Part shown: positions 37,142-45,760 of the stretch, piece after piece
Position numbering within the stretch: the stretch's first letter is position 1
Layout: the number at the start of each line of letters is the position of its first letter
Assembly: GCF_022758295.1 (NCBI RefSeq)
Contig: NZ_JALDWJ010000009.1
Span: forward strand, 180,209-244,208
DNA length: 64,000 nucleotides
Origin: Lysobacter sp. CFH 32150
GTDB lineage: Bacteria > Pseudomonadota > Gammaproteobacteria > Xanthomonadales > Xanthomonadaceae
Direction of reading: 5' to 3'
Translations under genes and position numbers: made by a program
Notes under the pieces: generated by a model
Databases searched by the model: none
The model's input: only the letters and a program-made list of their open reading frames with translations
What the model was told of the DNA's origin: nothing

Positions 37142-38014
37142 ATGACCACCACGACCACCGACTTTGCCCGCGTCGCCCGCAAGCTGCGCGGCCGCCCCGC
37201 GTCCGACGGCGCCGGGGTCAAGCTGACCCGGGTCATCGGTTCGCCCGAGCTCGACATGCTCGATCCGTTCCTGATGCTGGACGAATTCGGCACCGACCAG
37301 CCCGACGATTACCTCGCCGGGTTTCCGTCGCATCCGCATCGGGGCTTCGAGACCGTCACCTACATGCTCGACGGACGCATGCGCCACAAGGACAACCACG
37401 GCAACGAAGGCCTGCTGGTGCCCGGCAGCGTGCAGTGGATGACCGCCGGCCGCGGCGTGGTGCATTCGGAGATGCCGGAGCAGCAGGAAGGCCGCATGCG
37501 CGGATTCCAGCTGTGGGTGAACCTGCCTGCGCGCAACAAGATGGATGCACCGCAATACCAGGAATTCGCACCCGACAAGATTCCCGTAGTGCAGGTGGGC
37601 GAGGGCGTCAGCGTCAAGGTGATTGCTGGCGACGTGCATACCGACAAAGGCGAGGGCGTGCGCGGCCCGATCGTGCAGCCGGCGACCGATCCGCTCTATC
37701 TCGACATCGCACTGGACGCGAACGCGCAGTGGCTATACACGTTGCCGGCGGGACATAGCGCGTTCGCGTATGTGTTCGAAGGCGCGGCGACGATCGGTGA
37801 TGGCGAAGATGCACGAGCGCTGGAGACCCATGAGCTCGCGGTGCTTGGTGGCGGCGATGTGTTCGCCGTACGTGGCGGCAACGTCGGCGCACGGCTGATC
37901 CTGGTTGCCGGGCGGCCGATCCACGAGCCGGTCGCGCGCTACGGCCCGTTCGTGATGAACACCAAGCAGGAAATCATGCAAGCGTTCGTCGACTATCAGG
38001 AAGGCCGCTTCTAG
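37142..38014 (+). CDS. pirin-family protein (larger type)
   Basis: A 290-residue bicupin. The metal site is in the N-terminal cupin: FPSHPHRGFETVTYMLDGRMRH, with H, H, H and a later E (HSEMPE). The core GSVQWMTAGRGVVHSE is diagnostic of pirins. Bacterial pirins can show quercetinase or regulatory roles; neither is provable here. GGGAGG precedes the ATG. Ends just before a strong terminator. Confidence 0.88.
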   Translation: MTTTTTDFARVARKLRGRPASDGAGVKLTRVIGSPELDMLDPFLMLDEFGTDQPDDYLAGFPSHPHRGFETVTYMLDGRMRHKDNHGNEGLLVPGSVQWMTAGRGVVHSEMPEQQEGRMRGFQLWVNLPARNKMDAPQYQEFAPDKIPVVQVGEGVSVKVIAGDVHTDKGEGVRGPIVQPATDPLYLDIALDANAQWLYTLPAGHSAFAYVFEGAATIGDGEDARALETHELAVLGGGDVFAVRGGNVGARLILVAGRPIHEPVARYGPFVMNTKQEIMQAFVDYQEGRF

Positions 38015-38051
38015 GGAAGGCCGCTACTAGGCTTCGATCGTTCCTGAAAAC

Positions 38052-38081
38052 AAACGGCCAGGTCTCGCGACCTGACCGTTT
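38052..38081. terminator. hairpin between pirin and aqpZ
   Basis: Stem AAACGGCCAGGTC / GACCTGACCGTTT with a 4-base loop and one internal mismatch, preceded by A-rich and followed by GCGTTT. Serves the rightward pirin and probably the convergent aqpZ. Confidence 0.75.
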
Positions 38082-38103
38082 GCGTTTCGCTGTGGTGGAC
38101 TTA

Positions 38104-38817
38104 CTAGTTGTCCTTGCCCAGCCACCCGTAGATCACGCCGCCCAGCAAGCCGCCAAGGATCGGCGCCAGCCAGAACAGCCACAGCTGTCCGATCGCGCCA
38201 CTGCCGGCGAACAGGGCCACGCCCGTCGAACGCGCCGGATTCACCGAGGTGTTGGTGACCGGAATGCTGATCAGGTGGATCAAGGTCAGCGCCAGGCCGA
38301 TCGCGATCGGCGCAAATCCGGCCGGAGCCCGTGCATGGGTGGCGCCGAGAATGACGATCAGGAAGAACGCGGTCAGCACCACTTCGCACAGGAAGGCCGC
38401 AGCCACGGTGTAACCGCCCGGCGACAACGCGCCGTAACCGTTGCTGGCGAACGTGCCGGGTGCAGTCGGATCGATCGCGAACGTGCCGGAGCCGCTGGCG
38501 ATCTGGAACAGGATCCAGCCGGCGAAGACCGCCCCGACCACCTGCGCCACGATGTAGGGCAACAGGTCCTTCAGCGGAAAACGCCCGCCGGCCCACAGAC
38601 CGATGCTGACCGCCGGATTGAAGTGCGCGCCCGAGACATGGCCGAAGGCGTAAGCGCCGGTCAGCACGGTCAGGCCGAATGCCAGGGACACGCCGAGCAG
38701 GCCGATGCCGAGCGGATTGCCGTCACCACCGAACTTCGCAGCCAGCACTGCGCTGCCGCAACCGCCCAACACCAGCCAGAACGTGCCGAGGAACTCGGCC
38801 GCAAGTCGTTTGATCAT
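38104..38817 (-). CDS. aqpZ: aquaporin Z water channel
   Basis: A 237-residue six-helix channel for rapid osmotic water flow across the inner membrane. Both NPA half-helices are intact (GAHFNPAVS and [10 protein letters not shown]). The selectivity-filter arginine follows the second NPA (NPAR), and the N-terminal [19 protein letters not shown] is diagnostic of AqpZ. Monocistronic. Confidence 0.94.
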   Translation of the reverse strand: MIKRLAAEFLGTFWLVLGGCGSAVLAAKFGGDGNPLGIGLLGVSLAFGLTVLTGAYAFGHVSGAHFNPAVSIGLWAGGRFPLKDLLPYIVAQVVGAVFAGWILFQIASGSGTFAIDPTAPGTFASNGYGALSPGGYTVAAAFLCEVVLTAFFLIVILGATHARAPAGFAPIAIGLALTLIHLISIPVTNTSVNPARSTGVALFAGSGAIGQLWLFWLAPILGGLLGGVIYGWLGKDN

Positions 38818-38935
38818 CCTTCCTCTCCCAAAGGTTGATTGACGGGCCGCGCAAGGCAGCCCGCAGCGACGCTAGTTCATCGGTGTCGCGGGGTTGTTCG
38901 AATTGCGTTAAACGCGACCGCAGCCGCGCTTCGTG

Positions 38936-39796
38936 TCAACGATCCGGGAGCGGGATGAACTCGGTCTCGCCGGCGATATGGCCGAAGCGACCCTCGAGCC
39001 AGTCCTGCTTGCCCTGTTCGATCCGTTCCTTCGACGAGGCCACGAAGTTCCACCACAGGTGGCGCGGTCCATCCAGTGGTTCGCCGCCCAGCAGCATCGC
39101 CTTCAACGGCGACTTCGCTCGCAGCCGGGGCGTGGTGCCGCGATCGAGCAGCACCAGGTGCTGCGGCGGGATGTCGACGCCATCAAGCTGTGCGTCGCCG
39201 GCGAGCACGTACAACGCGCGCTCGGCATGCGACGCATCGAGGTCGGCCTCTGCCCCTGCGTCGAGATCGAGTGCGACGTTCAAGGTGTCGGCATAGACGC
39301 GCACTGGCGATTCCTCGCCATAAGCGCGGCCGGCGATCACGCGCAACAAGGCACCGTTGCGCTCGATGCGGGGCAGCGTCGCACCTGGATGGTGGAAGAA
39401 CTCTGGTGCCGCTTCTTCATGCGCCTTCGGCAAGGCCACCCAGGTCTGCATGCCGTGTGCCGGGTGCGGCTGCCCACGGAGGTCCTGCGGCGTGCGCTCG
39501 GAGTGGGCGATGCCACGTCCCGCCGTCATCCAGTTGACGTCGCCGGGATTGATGTCCTGCACGCTGCCCAGCGTATCGCGATGGGTGATCGTGCCGGCCC
39601 ACAGGAACGTCACCGTGGCCAGGCCGATATGCGGATGCGGGCGTACGTCGATACCGCGGCCGGGTTCGAATACGGCCGGTCCCATGTGGTCGACGAATAC
39701 GAACGGGCCGACACTGCGTGCCTGGATCGACGGCACCGCCCGACGCACCTGGAATCCGCCGAGGTCATGTACGCGTGGAGCGATGATTGTTGTCAT
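38936..39796 (-). CDS. pirin-family protein (second, distinct paralogue)
   Basis: A 286-residue bicupin with PHPHIGLATVTFLWAGTITHRD and GDVNWMTAGRGIAHSERTP, i.e. the same core motifs as the pirin at 37142 but about one third identical overall. Metal ligands H, H, H and E are conserved. The start MTTIIAP was taken because the upstream 66 codons lack family similarity. It faces the other pirin across aqpZ. Confidence 0.87.
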   Translation of the reverse strand: MTTIIAPRVHDLGGFQVRRAVPSIQARSVGPFVFVDHMGPAVFEPGRGIDVRPHPHIGLATVTFLWAGTITHRDTLGSVQDINPGDVNWMTAGRGIAHSERTPQDLRGQPHPAHGMQTWVALPKAHEEAAPEFFHHPGATLPRIERNGALLRVIAGRAYGEESPVRVYADTLNVALDLDAGAEADLDASHAERALYVLAGDAQLDGVDIPPQHLVLLDRGTTPRLRAKSPLKAMLLGGEPLDGPRHLWWNFVASSKERIEQGKQDWLEGRFGHIAGETEFIPLPDR

Positions 39797-39807
39797 GGGA
39801 AGCGACT

Positions 39808-40185
39808 TTAACGCGCTTCGTCGACCCGCACCGTTGCGCGTGGCGCATCGCCCTGTTCCAGTGTCACCAGTTGCAATTGCCACGCGCCGATGGAGGCGGA
39901 GGTCATGCGTTCGGTGTTCAAGGTAATTCTCCCGGTAGTACCGCCGGCAGGAGTGAATTCGAACAGCACGTCGGCGTCGCCGGCGCGGATGCACTGTGCG
40001 TCGGGCGGACAGCGCGAATCGTTTGCGATAGTGAGGTAGCGCAGCGAGGCATCACCGGGCAGCGATACGCGCTCGCCAGGTTGCAACGTGAACGGTTGTC
40101 CCAGGGCAACACTGCGGGCCGTGCCGCCGCTGGCGCAGCCCAGCATGGCGACGGCGAGTAACAACATGGATGCAAGACGATTCAT
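39808..40185 (-). CDS. small predicted lipoprotein
   Basis: A 125-residue lipoprotein; lipobox LLLAVAMLGC then ASGGTARS. The mature domain FTLQPGERVSLPGDASLRYLTI, CPPDAQCIRAGDADVLFEF is beta-rich with a CxPxAxC pair. The family is frequently annotated as hypothetical. GGAGG lies before the ATG. Separated from endonuclease V by 59 bases. Confidence 0.75.
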   Translation of the reverse strand: MNRLASMLLLAVAMLGCASGGTARSVALGQPFTLQPGERVSLPGDASLRYLTIANDSRCPPDAQCIRAGDADVLFEFTPAGGTTGRITLNTERMTSASIGAWQLQLVTLEQGDAPRATVRVDEAR

Positions 40186-40244
40186 CGCAGGCCTCCATCG
40201 CGTGCACAGCGTGCAGGTTACGCCGCCATCGCTATGAGTGCACC

Positions 40245-40919
40245 TCAATGCGCTTCATCGCGGTGTGAAGCAAGCCGGTCGGCGAGGCGCGTCGGCTCCG
40301 GCAAGCGATACGTGGTGACGAATCGCATCACCAGATCGGCCGCGGACGCCATCGCCACGCGATGTCCTGGCGAAACGACCAACGGAAGACAGTTGGGTTT
40401 GCTGCGCAACATCCAGCCGATCTGTTCGCGTCCATCGCGCAGTGGCGTATAGGCGCCGCGAATCTGGTGCAGGGCAGCGCTTTCACCGATCAGGACCTTT
40501 TTTGCGACGCCGATGCTCGGCAATCCTGTGGCGACGCCGAAATGTGCCGCGATGCCGAGTCGACGCGGGTGGGCGATGCCGTGGCCATCGACGAACACGA
40601 GATCCGGCTCCTGCGGCAACAACTCGAGCGCGCGCAGCAGCGCTGGCAGCTCGCGGAAACTGAGCAGGCCTGGCACGTAAGGCATTGATGTGGCGACACG
40701 GACGAACTGCGCGCTGAGTAGTTGCAACGTCGTCGCATCCAGCAGCACGGCCGCAGCGCGAGTCGTCTTGCCCTCGTCCTCGAAACCGACGTCGAACCCA
40801 GCGATGGTACGTAACGGCTTCGTATAGCCGTCACGCAACAAGACGCGCTGCGCCAGCTCTTCCTGCAGAACGCGTGCGCCGGCGATGGTACCGTCCCAAC
40901 CCGGGAATGCGTCGCTCAT
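40245..40919 (-). CDS. nfi: endonuclease V (deoxyinosine repair)
   Basis: A 224-residue nuclease that nicks DNA one base 3' of deoxyinosine. Metal-binding acids appear in [10 protein letters not shown] and [23 protein letters not shown], and the wedge/lysine part in [11 protein letters not shown]. Its ATG overlaps the TGA of the upstream gene by four bases. Confidence 0.93.
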   Translation of the reverse strand: MSDAFPGWDGTIAGARVLQEELAQRVLLRDGYTKPLRTIAGFDVGFEDEGKTTRAAAVLLDATTLQLLSAQFVRVATSMPYVPGLLSFRELPALLRALELLPQEPDLVFVDGHGIAHPRRLGIAAHFGVATGLPSIGVAKKVLIGESAALHQIRGAYTPLRDGREQIGWMLRSKPNCLPLVVSPGHRVAMASAADLVMRFVTTYRLPEPTRLADRLASHRDEAH

Positions 40920-41599
40920 CGCGTTACGGCGGGCAGCCGATACAGGAATACGCAGCGACTGGATTCGAAGTAGCGCTTGCCATGATCCAGGGCTTCATGA
41001 CCACGGGCGAGAAACCAGGCATCCTCGCGCGCCAAAGCCTCAAGCGTGGTCGCTGTGCCTGGCTCCAGGAACATGTCCAGCACCAATGGCAGCCGCTCGC
41101 CGTTATCGGTACGCAGCACGTAGCCGCCGCCGGTCTCGAGTTCATTGATCACCCGGCCGCGCGCTTGCAACGAAGACGCTTTCGACACCGGGGGCGCGGC
41201 AATCGTGTCCAGCGCGGCGGGAATGACCCAGACCAGCGCAGGCACCGCAGGCAGCTCGATCTGCTTGATCGCGGTCGCGCCGGGCTGCAGTGCGTCCAGT
41301 TCGGCCAGTCGATTGATGTACGCGTTGCGCAGGCATTGCCCGTCGTGACAGGCATCGCGCGTCCGTAGCCACTGTCGTTGATCATCGCGCAGGCAACCCG
41401 CGCCACTGCCGAGTTCCACGTTCGCCGCGGCGTAATAGCGTCCAAGCTGCTCATCCAAGGTCGACAGTTCCGGATTCGCACAGACCATGCGTTCGACTTT
41501 GGTGGTCGCGCGTTCGCACGGAAAACTGGCGGCCGTGGCCGTGAAGGCCACGGTGGACAGCATGGTCGCGACGATCAAGGAAACCTTATTCGGATGCAC
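40916..41599 (-). CDS. secreted LprI/DUF1311-like protein
   Basis: A protein of about 227 residues with a signal-like start ([17 protein letters not shown]) then [33 protein letters not shown], a DUF1311/LprI cysteine pattern, and [21 protein letters not shown]. LprI-like domains include lysozyme inhibitors. The remaining C-terminal half is unassigned. The GTG start overlaps the end of the VOC gene by about 12 bases; a TTG seven codons later is possible. Forms an operon with nfi. Confidence 0.72.
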   Translation of the reverse strand: MHPNKVSLIVATMLSTVAFTATAASFPCERATTKVERMVCANPELSTLDEQLGRYYAAANVELGSGAGCLRDDQRQWLRTRDACHDGQCLRNAYINRLAELDALQPGATAIKQIELPAVPALVWVIPAALDTIAAPPVSKASSLQARGRVINELETGGGYVLRTDNGERLPLVLDMFLEPGTATTLEALAREDAWFLARGHEALDHGKRYFESSRCVFLYRLPAVTR

Positions 41600-41969
41600 G
41601 GCACACCGCCTCGATCTTGAAGTCATCCAGATCGTAAATGAAAGCCCCGTAGAACGGCATCGTGTACTGAGGGCGCAATCCCGGCGCCCCCGCATCGCGG
41701 CCACCGCGGCGTAAGGCCGTTGCATGAAAGGCATCCACGTCCGTGCGTTGCGCGGCCTGGAAACTGATATGCAATCCGACACCGGCGCGTGCGCTGCCTT
41801 CATCCTGCTCAAGGATCCAGAAGATGGGCGCCGGCCTGCTGTCCGGCCCGTAACCGATCGCGTCGGTACGTTGTTTACGCCGGCTCAGGCCGATCGTCGC
41901 CAGCACGGCATCGTAGAAGGCAGCCGCACGTTCGATGTTCGCGACAGGGATGGAGATATGGTCGAGCAT
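41586..41969 (-). CDS. VOC-family (glyoxalase/bleomycin resistance-like) protein
   Basis: A 127-residue vicinal-oxygen-chelate protein: MLDHISIPVANIERAAAFYDAVL at the start, FHATALRRGG in the middle and YTMPFYGAFIYDLDDFKIEAV at the end, with metal ligands H4 and E near the C-terminus. GGAGG lies 6 bases before the ATG. High-GC, chromosomal style, unlike the two VOC cassettes at 45252 and 50406. Substrate unknown. Confidence 0.85.
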   Translation of the reverse strand: MLDHISIPVANIERAAAFYDAVLATIGLSRRKQRTDAIGYGPDSRPAPIFWILEQDEGSARAGVGLHISFQAAQRTDVDAFHATALRRGGRDAGAPGLRPQYTMPFYGAFIYDLDDFKIEAVCRASE

Positions 41970-42026
41970 GGTGCCTCCATTCGTGCTGGACTGCGCATGC
42001 GGGACCACGATGCGGCTCCCGCCAGG

Positions 42027-42542
42027 TCAGCCGGTGTATGGACCTTTGACCTCGCCCCAACCCCACTTGGGCATTGGCGCATGTTGGTCGACGGTGGCGC
42101 CCGGCTGTGAATTGATCACCGCCAGGCGTGAGCCCCACTCCAAATAGCCAACCAGTGCAGAGCGAAACTCTGGATCATCAGGCATGGAAAGTTCATCCGC
42201 GGTTTCCAGCAGCAAGGTCACCCAGCGCCGCCTTTGGTCCTGAGTGAGGTGGCGGTTCAGGTGTTGCTGGATCATGTGCGGGTGACCGCCATGTTGTTTT
42301 GAGTACGCTTGCGGACCGCCAAGAACCTCTGCGAGGAATGCGGCAACATGACTGGGATGGTCTGCGCCCATGTGCGCGAAGACAGGCCTCAGCAACAAGT
42401 CGTTCTTGACATGCTCGTAGAACCGCGTTGTCAAACGGCCAAGGGCATCAATGCCGCCTAGCCACTCGTAAAGGGTCGGAACGCTTTTGTTTGGCATGGC
42501 AACGTTATGGTGGGATGGGGTGGGTTTGATTGGGGTATTCAT
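42027..42542 (-). CDS. group II truncated hemoglobin
   Basis: A 171-residue globin of the 2-on-2 group II type: LYEWLGGIDALGRLTTRFYEHVKND (helices A/B with the B10 tyrosine), AYSKQHGGHPHMIQQHLNRHL near the proximal histidine and RRRWVTLL with the G8 tryptophan. These proteins bind O2 or NO and detoxify reactive nitrogen or oxygen. The ATG overlaps the TGA of the GNAT gene (ATGA), and an internal ATG 15 codons on is an alternative. Base composition is closer to the cassettes than to the genes to the left. Confidence 0.85.
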   Translation of the reverse strand: MNTPIKPTPSHHNVAMPNKSVPTLYEWLGGIDALGRLTTRFYEHVKNDLLLRPVFAHMGADHPSHVAAFLAEVLGGPQAYSKQHGGHPHMIQQHLNRHLTQDQRRRWVTLLLETADELSMPDDPEFRSALVGYLEWGSRLAVINSQPGATVDQHAPMPKWGWGEVKGPYTG

Positions 42543-43027
42543 GCATCTTGCAGATCTCGATACATGACATGCGCATCAACAAGGCCGAGTTGTTGGTGGC
42601 GGAAAGCTTTGGGAAGGGTGCCAACAATGGAAAAGCCCAGTTTCTCGTAGAGTTTCAGGGCCAGGGTGTTTGTGCTCACCACGTAGTTGAACTGCATGGC
42701 GATGAACCCGTTGCTTTGAGCTTGCGCGATGCTGTGGTTGACCAAGGCTCGGCCAATGCCTTTCCCCTGAGCGGACGGACTGACAAGGTACGTGGCGCTT
42801 GCTATGTGTGAACCGAGGTCAGGGTAGTTGGGGCCGACCTTATACATGCCAAGAACAACAGAATCCGCCGTCGCAACGTAAGCGGCATGTGCGCCGAACC
42901 AGTGCGCATGGAATGTGTCCCGGTCGAGCGATCCAGAAAACGGCAGAGTGTCGCCGGTAGCGATGACGGACTGGAAGATATCCCACATTGCATCAAGATC
43001 GGATTCGCTGGCTTGCCTGATCTGCAT
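42539..43027 (-). CDS. GNAT acetyltransferase at the array boundary
   Basis: A 162-residue acetyltransferase with TYLVSPSAQGKGIGRALVNHSI (acetyl-CoA loop QGKGIG) and NTLALKLYEKLGFSIVGT. The ATG (MQIRQA) has GGAG 6 bases upstream. Upstream of it lies a truncated attC, so this gene and the coupled globin may be an old cassette that lost its own attC, or the chromosomal flank. Target unknown. Confidence 0.83.
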   Translation of the reverse strand: MQIRQASESDLDAMWDIFQSVIATGDTLPFSGSLDRDTFHAHWFGAHAAYVATADSVVLGMYKVGPNYPDLGSHIASATYLVSPSAQGKGIGRALVNHSIAQAQSNGFIAMQFNYVVSTNTLALKLYEKLGFSIVGTLPKAFRHQQLGLVDAHVMYRDLQDA

Positions 43028-43039
43028 GAAGAGCTCCGT

Positions 43040-43069
43040 GAACATTGCGGAGGCTTGGAATTGTCAGCC
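43040..43069 (-). repeat. truncated attC remnant (array end)
   Basis: On the minus strand reads GGCTGACAATTCCAAGCC then TCCGCA and loses similarity: only the first third of an attC. Marks the oldest visible end of the array. Confidence 0.6.
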
Positions 43070-43639
43070 GCCAGCCTGCTGTTTCTCTACCGCTGGTACC
43101 TCGCGCTGCTCGGGATGCTGCTTCAACAACTCATGCAAGGGCGGGATTCCGTAGAGCGCTCGATCCTCGTCCGTGACGCTCCGGTCGATGGGCACCAGCA
43201 TCTCCCGACCAGTTGCCTGGTCTATCACGCGGTTGGTCCCATAGCGCTGATAGCCCTTGCTAAAGCTAAGGTAGCGATCAATCGAGGCTGCAGCTAGATA
43301 GGTCGCGTCTTTGATCCCGCCATCCATGGCCTCTTTGAACAGGAAATGCGCGAGCAGGTAATTCTCGGCGCTGAGGCTCTTGAGCTGTCCATCGCAGAAG
43401 GTTAGCCCGGTGTGCTGCAGGACGAGCGCAGCGTTGAACTTGTCCTGTGCGGTAACCGCACCGCCAGTCGCGATGATTTTAAGTACATGTTCTCGACGCG
43501 CGTCATCGGACTGAGGGTCATTGCTGCCGGTGCGAACTGCCTGGTCTTCCGCGGCCAGTTGCGACAGTTCCACGTTATCGGCCCATAAGGGGAATGAAAG
43601 GGCAACGAGCAACAACATTAGGAAGAGCTTGTTTGGCAT
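43064..43639 (-). CDS. exported hypothetical cassette protein
   Basis: A 191-residue exported protein; signal LFLMLLLVALSFPLWA. The mature part has LLAHFLFKEAMDGG, YLAAASIDRYLSFSKGYQRYGTN and REMLVPIDRSVTDEDRALYGIPPLHEL, resembling DUF6624-type unknowns by the RYGT...PI...GIPPL pattern (tentative). Its TGA is the first triplet of the truncated attC. Confidence 0.75.
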   Translation of the reverse strand: MPNKLFLMLLLVALSFPLWADNVELSQLAAEDQAVRTGSNDPQSDDARREHVLKIIATGGAVTAQDKFNAALVLQHTGLTFCDGQLKSLSAENYLLAHFLFKEAMDGGIKDATYLAAASIDRYLSFSKGYQRYGTNRVIDQATGREMLVPIDRSVTDEDRALYGIPPLHELLKQHPEQREVPAVEKQQAGG

Positions 43640-43656
43640 AGGTCGCGAGATGGTTG

Positions 43657-43717
43657 GTGTGGGGTTGAACTCGGCCGAGCCGCTGAAGCGGATTCGGCCT
43701 GGATATATTTGTCAGGC
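43657..43717 (-). repeat. degenerate attC
   Basis: Boxes GTTGAAC-like on the left and GTCAGGC on the right; centre CCGAATCCGCTTCAGCGGCTCGG, extra AT-rich insert ATATATTT. Confidence 0.7.
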
Positions 43718-44188
43718 CAGCTTGAGCTCATAGAATCGCGTGCCTGGCAAATGATTGCTGTTGTACGCGGGTATCTCGGTGAAGCCGAGCTTTTGGTAAA
43801 GCCCCTGAGCTGCCGCCATGCTGGGAAGCGTATCCAACCTGAGGGCAATGTAACCAGCACGGCGAGCCGCTTGAATGGCGGCCTCGATGAGGTGCTTGCC
43901 CAGCCCCCAGCTACGGAATGCTGGGCGCACGTACAGTCGCTTCATCTCACCGGTCTCGTCGTTGAGCCGCCGAAGAGCAACACAGCCAGCCGTGTCGCCG
44001 TTGATCTGCGCAAAGAGCAATGCTCCGTACGGCGGTACGTAAGGCAACGGCAAGGCCTCTAGCTCGGCGGTAAATCCCTGGTATTCAAGGTCCACGCCGA
44101 TCGCATCCGCATACTCACGAAAGAGCCTACGCGCCAACTCAACCTGCTCTTGGCTCTCTACTGCCACAAGGGTGATCGAACCTGACAT
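43712..44188 (-). CDS. GNAT acetyltransferase cassette
   Basis: A 158-residue acetyltransferase: GEMKRLYVRPAFRSWGLGKHLIEAAIQAA carries the RxxGLG acetyl-CoA loop (first position S-W rather than Q/R-x) and LYQKLGFTEIPAY the terminal motif. GNAT genes are common integron cargo (aac, sat types), but nothing marks this as an aminoglycoside enzyme. Stop lies within the attC. Confidence 0.85.
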   Translation of the reverse strand: MSGSITLVAVESQEQVELARRLFREYADAIGVDLEYQGFTAELEALPLPYVPPYGALLFAQINGDTAGCVALRRLNDETGEMKRLYVRPAFRSWGLGKHLIEAAIQAARRAGYIALRLDTLPSMAAAQGLYQKLGFTEIPAYNSNHLPGTRFYELKLA

Positions 44189-44191
44189 GGC

Positions 44192-44252
44192 CACCTGACG
44201 TCTGGCTTAAGCCGAGCCGCGAAGCAGCTGCGGCTTGAATGAGTTGTTAGCC
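44192..44252 (-). repeat. attC, moderately diverged
   Basis: Right box GTTAGCC, left box ACCTGAC; hairpin centre changed to CAGCTGCTTCGCGGCTCGG. Confidence 0.85.
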
Positions 44253-44267
44253 CGCGATAAGTATGCC

Positions 44268-44330
44268 AATGGCCTCAATCAAGCCGAGCCGCGAGGCGGC
44301 TTCGGAGGCCCATCCGACGGACATTCAATA
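44268..44330 (-). repeat. half attC remnant
   Basis: Keeps AAGCCGCCTCGCGGCTCGGC but lacks a GTTRRRY/RYYYAAC box at the right end; directly follows the previous site, so the 15-base cassette between them is a deletion scar. Confidence 0.65.
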
Positions 44331-44705
44331 GTCGCATTTGAGCTCCCCGTCGACGACCGTGGAGCCCATCTTGAGTTGATCACGACCATCATGTCCTGTG
44401 AGGAGGCTGAATGATGGAGGCAGCATGCGGTTCCCGGGATTACGAAATGCCAGATTGATCGTCGCCGTTGATTGGCTGAAGTGCTTCAAAACGTAATGAG
44501 TGGGATTCAGGGTGACACGTTTGCCGGACGCGAATTCTGATGAACTAAAGACGATCAACGGATTGGCGTCGCTGTAGCCGATGAACTCCATCTCGAAGTA
44601 CTGAGGTTCCTTGCCACCAGAAAACGTGCAGGCCGTCTGCGACGCGATGGTGGGCTGACTCGCCAGAGCCAGCAGAGTTGCAACGAGTGCGATCCTTTGC
44701 TTCAT
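44325..44705 (-). CDS. exported hypothetical cassette protein
   Basis: A 126-residue secreted protein; signal IALVATLLALASQPTIA. The mature part has one N-terminal and one C-terminal cysteine (TACTFSGG, ELKCDY), which could pair, and a beta-rich body (YFEMEFIGYSDANPLIVFSSS). Family not recognised. Confidence 0.72.
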   Translation of the reverse strand: MKQRIALVATLLALASQPTIASQTACTFSGGKEPQYFEMEFIGYSDANPLIVFSSSEFASGKRVTLNPTHYVLKHFSQSTATINLAFRNPGNRMLPPSFSLLTGHDGRDQLKMGSTVVDGELKCDY

Positions 44706-44707
44706 GG

Positions 44708-44766
44708 GACTAACGCCTAATTAAGCCGAGCCGAGTAGCTGCTTCGGATTGAATGGATTGTTAGGC
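44708..44766 (-). repeat. attC
   Basis: Boxes GACTAAC / GTTAGGC; centre degenerate (AATCCGAAGCAGCTACTCGG), so the stem is weaker than in the right-hand sites. Confidence 0.88.
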
Positions 44767-45177
44767 ACCAACGTCGTTGAGGCTCCACTCCTGAATTGGT
44801 ACGTCGGTGCGCTCCATAATAAGTTCTTCCATGATTTGCTGTTCCATGGCCAGTTGTCCCTTTGCTTGGGGAGTTCGCTCCACGGCGCTGTCCGCATCGC
44901 GCCAAGCGACAGTAACCCGAAGATCCCATTGCTCATTGATAGCGTTGAAGTGCGGCCTGGACAAGCGCACCCATAGTACGCGGCCTTCCTTAATCTTGGC
45001 GCGCAGAAGTGGAACGCGACTCTTCTCGAACAAACCTATGAACTGCAGCTCTTTACCGGGTTTGATCCAATACGTGTGCTCGACAACAAACGGAGCGCGA
45101 GCCCCTGAATCATGCTGCGCGACTGCGCTTTGAGGCATTAATGCAAAAGCAAGTATGAGGATAGTAATGATGCGCAC
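44761..45177 (-). CDS. exported hypothetical cassette protein
   Basis: A 138-residue secreted protein; signal IITILILAFALMPQSAVA. The body PFVVEHTYWIKPGKELQFIGLFEKSRVPLL and LRVTVAWRD looks like a dimeric alpha-beta barrel (NIPSNAP/ABM-like) by pattern only. Stop TAA lies in the attC box. Confidence 0.72.
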   Translation of the reverse strand: MRIITILILAFALMPQSAVAQHDSGARAPFVVEHTYWIKPGKELQFIGLFEKSRVPLLRAKIKEGRVLWVRLSRPHFNAINEQWDLRVTVAWRDADSAVERTPQAKGQLAMEQQIMEELIMERTDVPIQEWSLNDVGA

Positions 45178-45197
45178 GCGACGTTGTCTCCTTGGCA

Positions 45198-45257
45198 GCT
45201 AGTGTCTGAACTTGGGCCGAGCCGCTAGGCGGCTTCGACTTGAATGAATTCTTAGGA
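45198..45257 (-). repeat. degenerate attC
   Basis: Right box CTTAGGA, left box barely visible; centre AAGCCGCCTAGCGGCTCGG. Confidence 0.75.
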
Positions 45258-45638
45258 CGCACTCTCACGCAAGTGGAAGATGTTGCCCTCGGGATCTACG
45301 GCATTGCTAGCGCGAAACCCCCGGCCAGAGTATTCCTGAGAGAGCACCACACCCCCAAGGGCAGGAGCTATCTTTCTGGCCGAAGCAAGGCTTGGGACAG
45401 TAAAGAAGAACTTGAGCGCTGCGTTGTCGCGTGGGATCGGTGGATCGGATATGGCAACGGCGGTCGCAATCTCTGGTGCCAGCGCATGAACGACGAGCTG
45501 CAGCCCGCTACCTTGGAGTACGACCAAATCGGAGGTGGCGTGCCGTCTGGCCATACCAAGGATCGACTCATAGAAGGCGGCAACACGCAAAATGTCCTTT
45601 GCGTAGATGAAAAGACCAGAATCCGCTGGGCCTGACAT
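45252..45638 (-). CDS. VOC-family cassette protein
   Basis: A 128-residue VOC/glyoxalase-fold protein: SGLFIYAKDILRVAAFYESILG and the C-terminal SNAVDPEGNIFHLRES with the metal glutamate position replaced by the usual GN-x-F-x-L. Distinct from the VOC proteins at 41586 and 50406. VOC folds include antibiotic-resistance proteins but also many other enzymes. TCC-TAA stop in the attC. Confidence 0.82.
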   Translation of the reverse strand: MSGPADSGLFIYAKDILRVAAFYESILGMARRHATSDLVVLQGSGLQLVVHALAPEIATAVAISDPPIPRDNAALKFFFTVPSLASARKIAPALGGVVLSQEYSGRGFRASNAVDPEGNIFHLRESAS

Positions 45639-45678
45639 TTGATCTCCGATTACTGTGACTGCGATTAGCTCGCAGGTG

Positions 45679-45733
45679 CGCCCTGAATTAAGCCGAGCCG
45701 CAAAGCGGACTTCGGCTTGAATGATTGTTTTGT
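45679..45733 (-). repeat. degenerate attC
   Basis: Centre AAGTCCGCTTTGCGGCTCGG; right box lost (GTTTTGTC), left box GCCCTGA. Confidence 0.7.
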
Positions 45734-45760
45734 CGCTGACGCTTCTGATAGCTCATCGAA

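Noticed and set aside
42000..42040. A further attC between the globin stop and the VOC gene (GGCTGACCTGGCGGGAGCC on the minus strand)
   Set aside because: Only a TGAC-like box and a GC stretch; no central hairpin or second box.
43712..44188. Aminoglycoside acetyltransferase (clinical-type resistance cassette)
   Set aside because: The GNAT core is generic and lacks recognisable AAC(3) or AAC(6') motifs; no other resistance gene is in the array, so class 1 integron origin is not supported.
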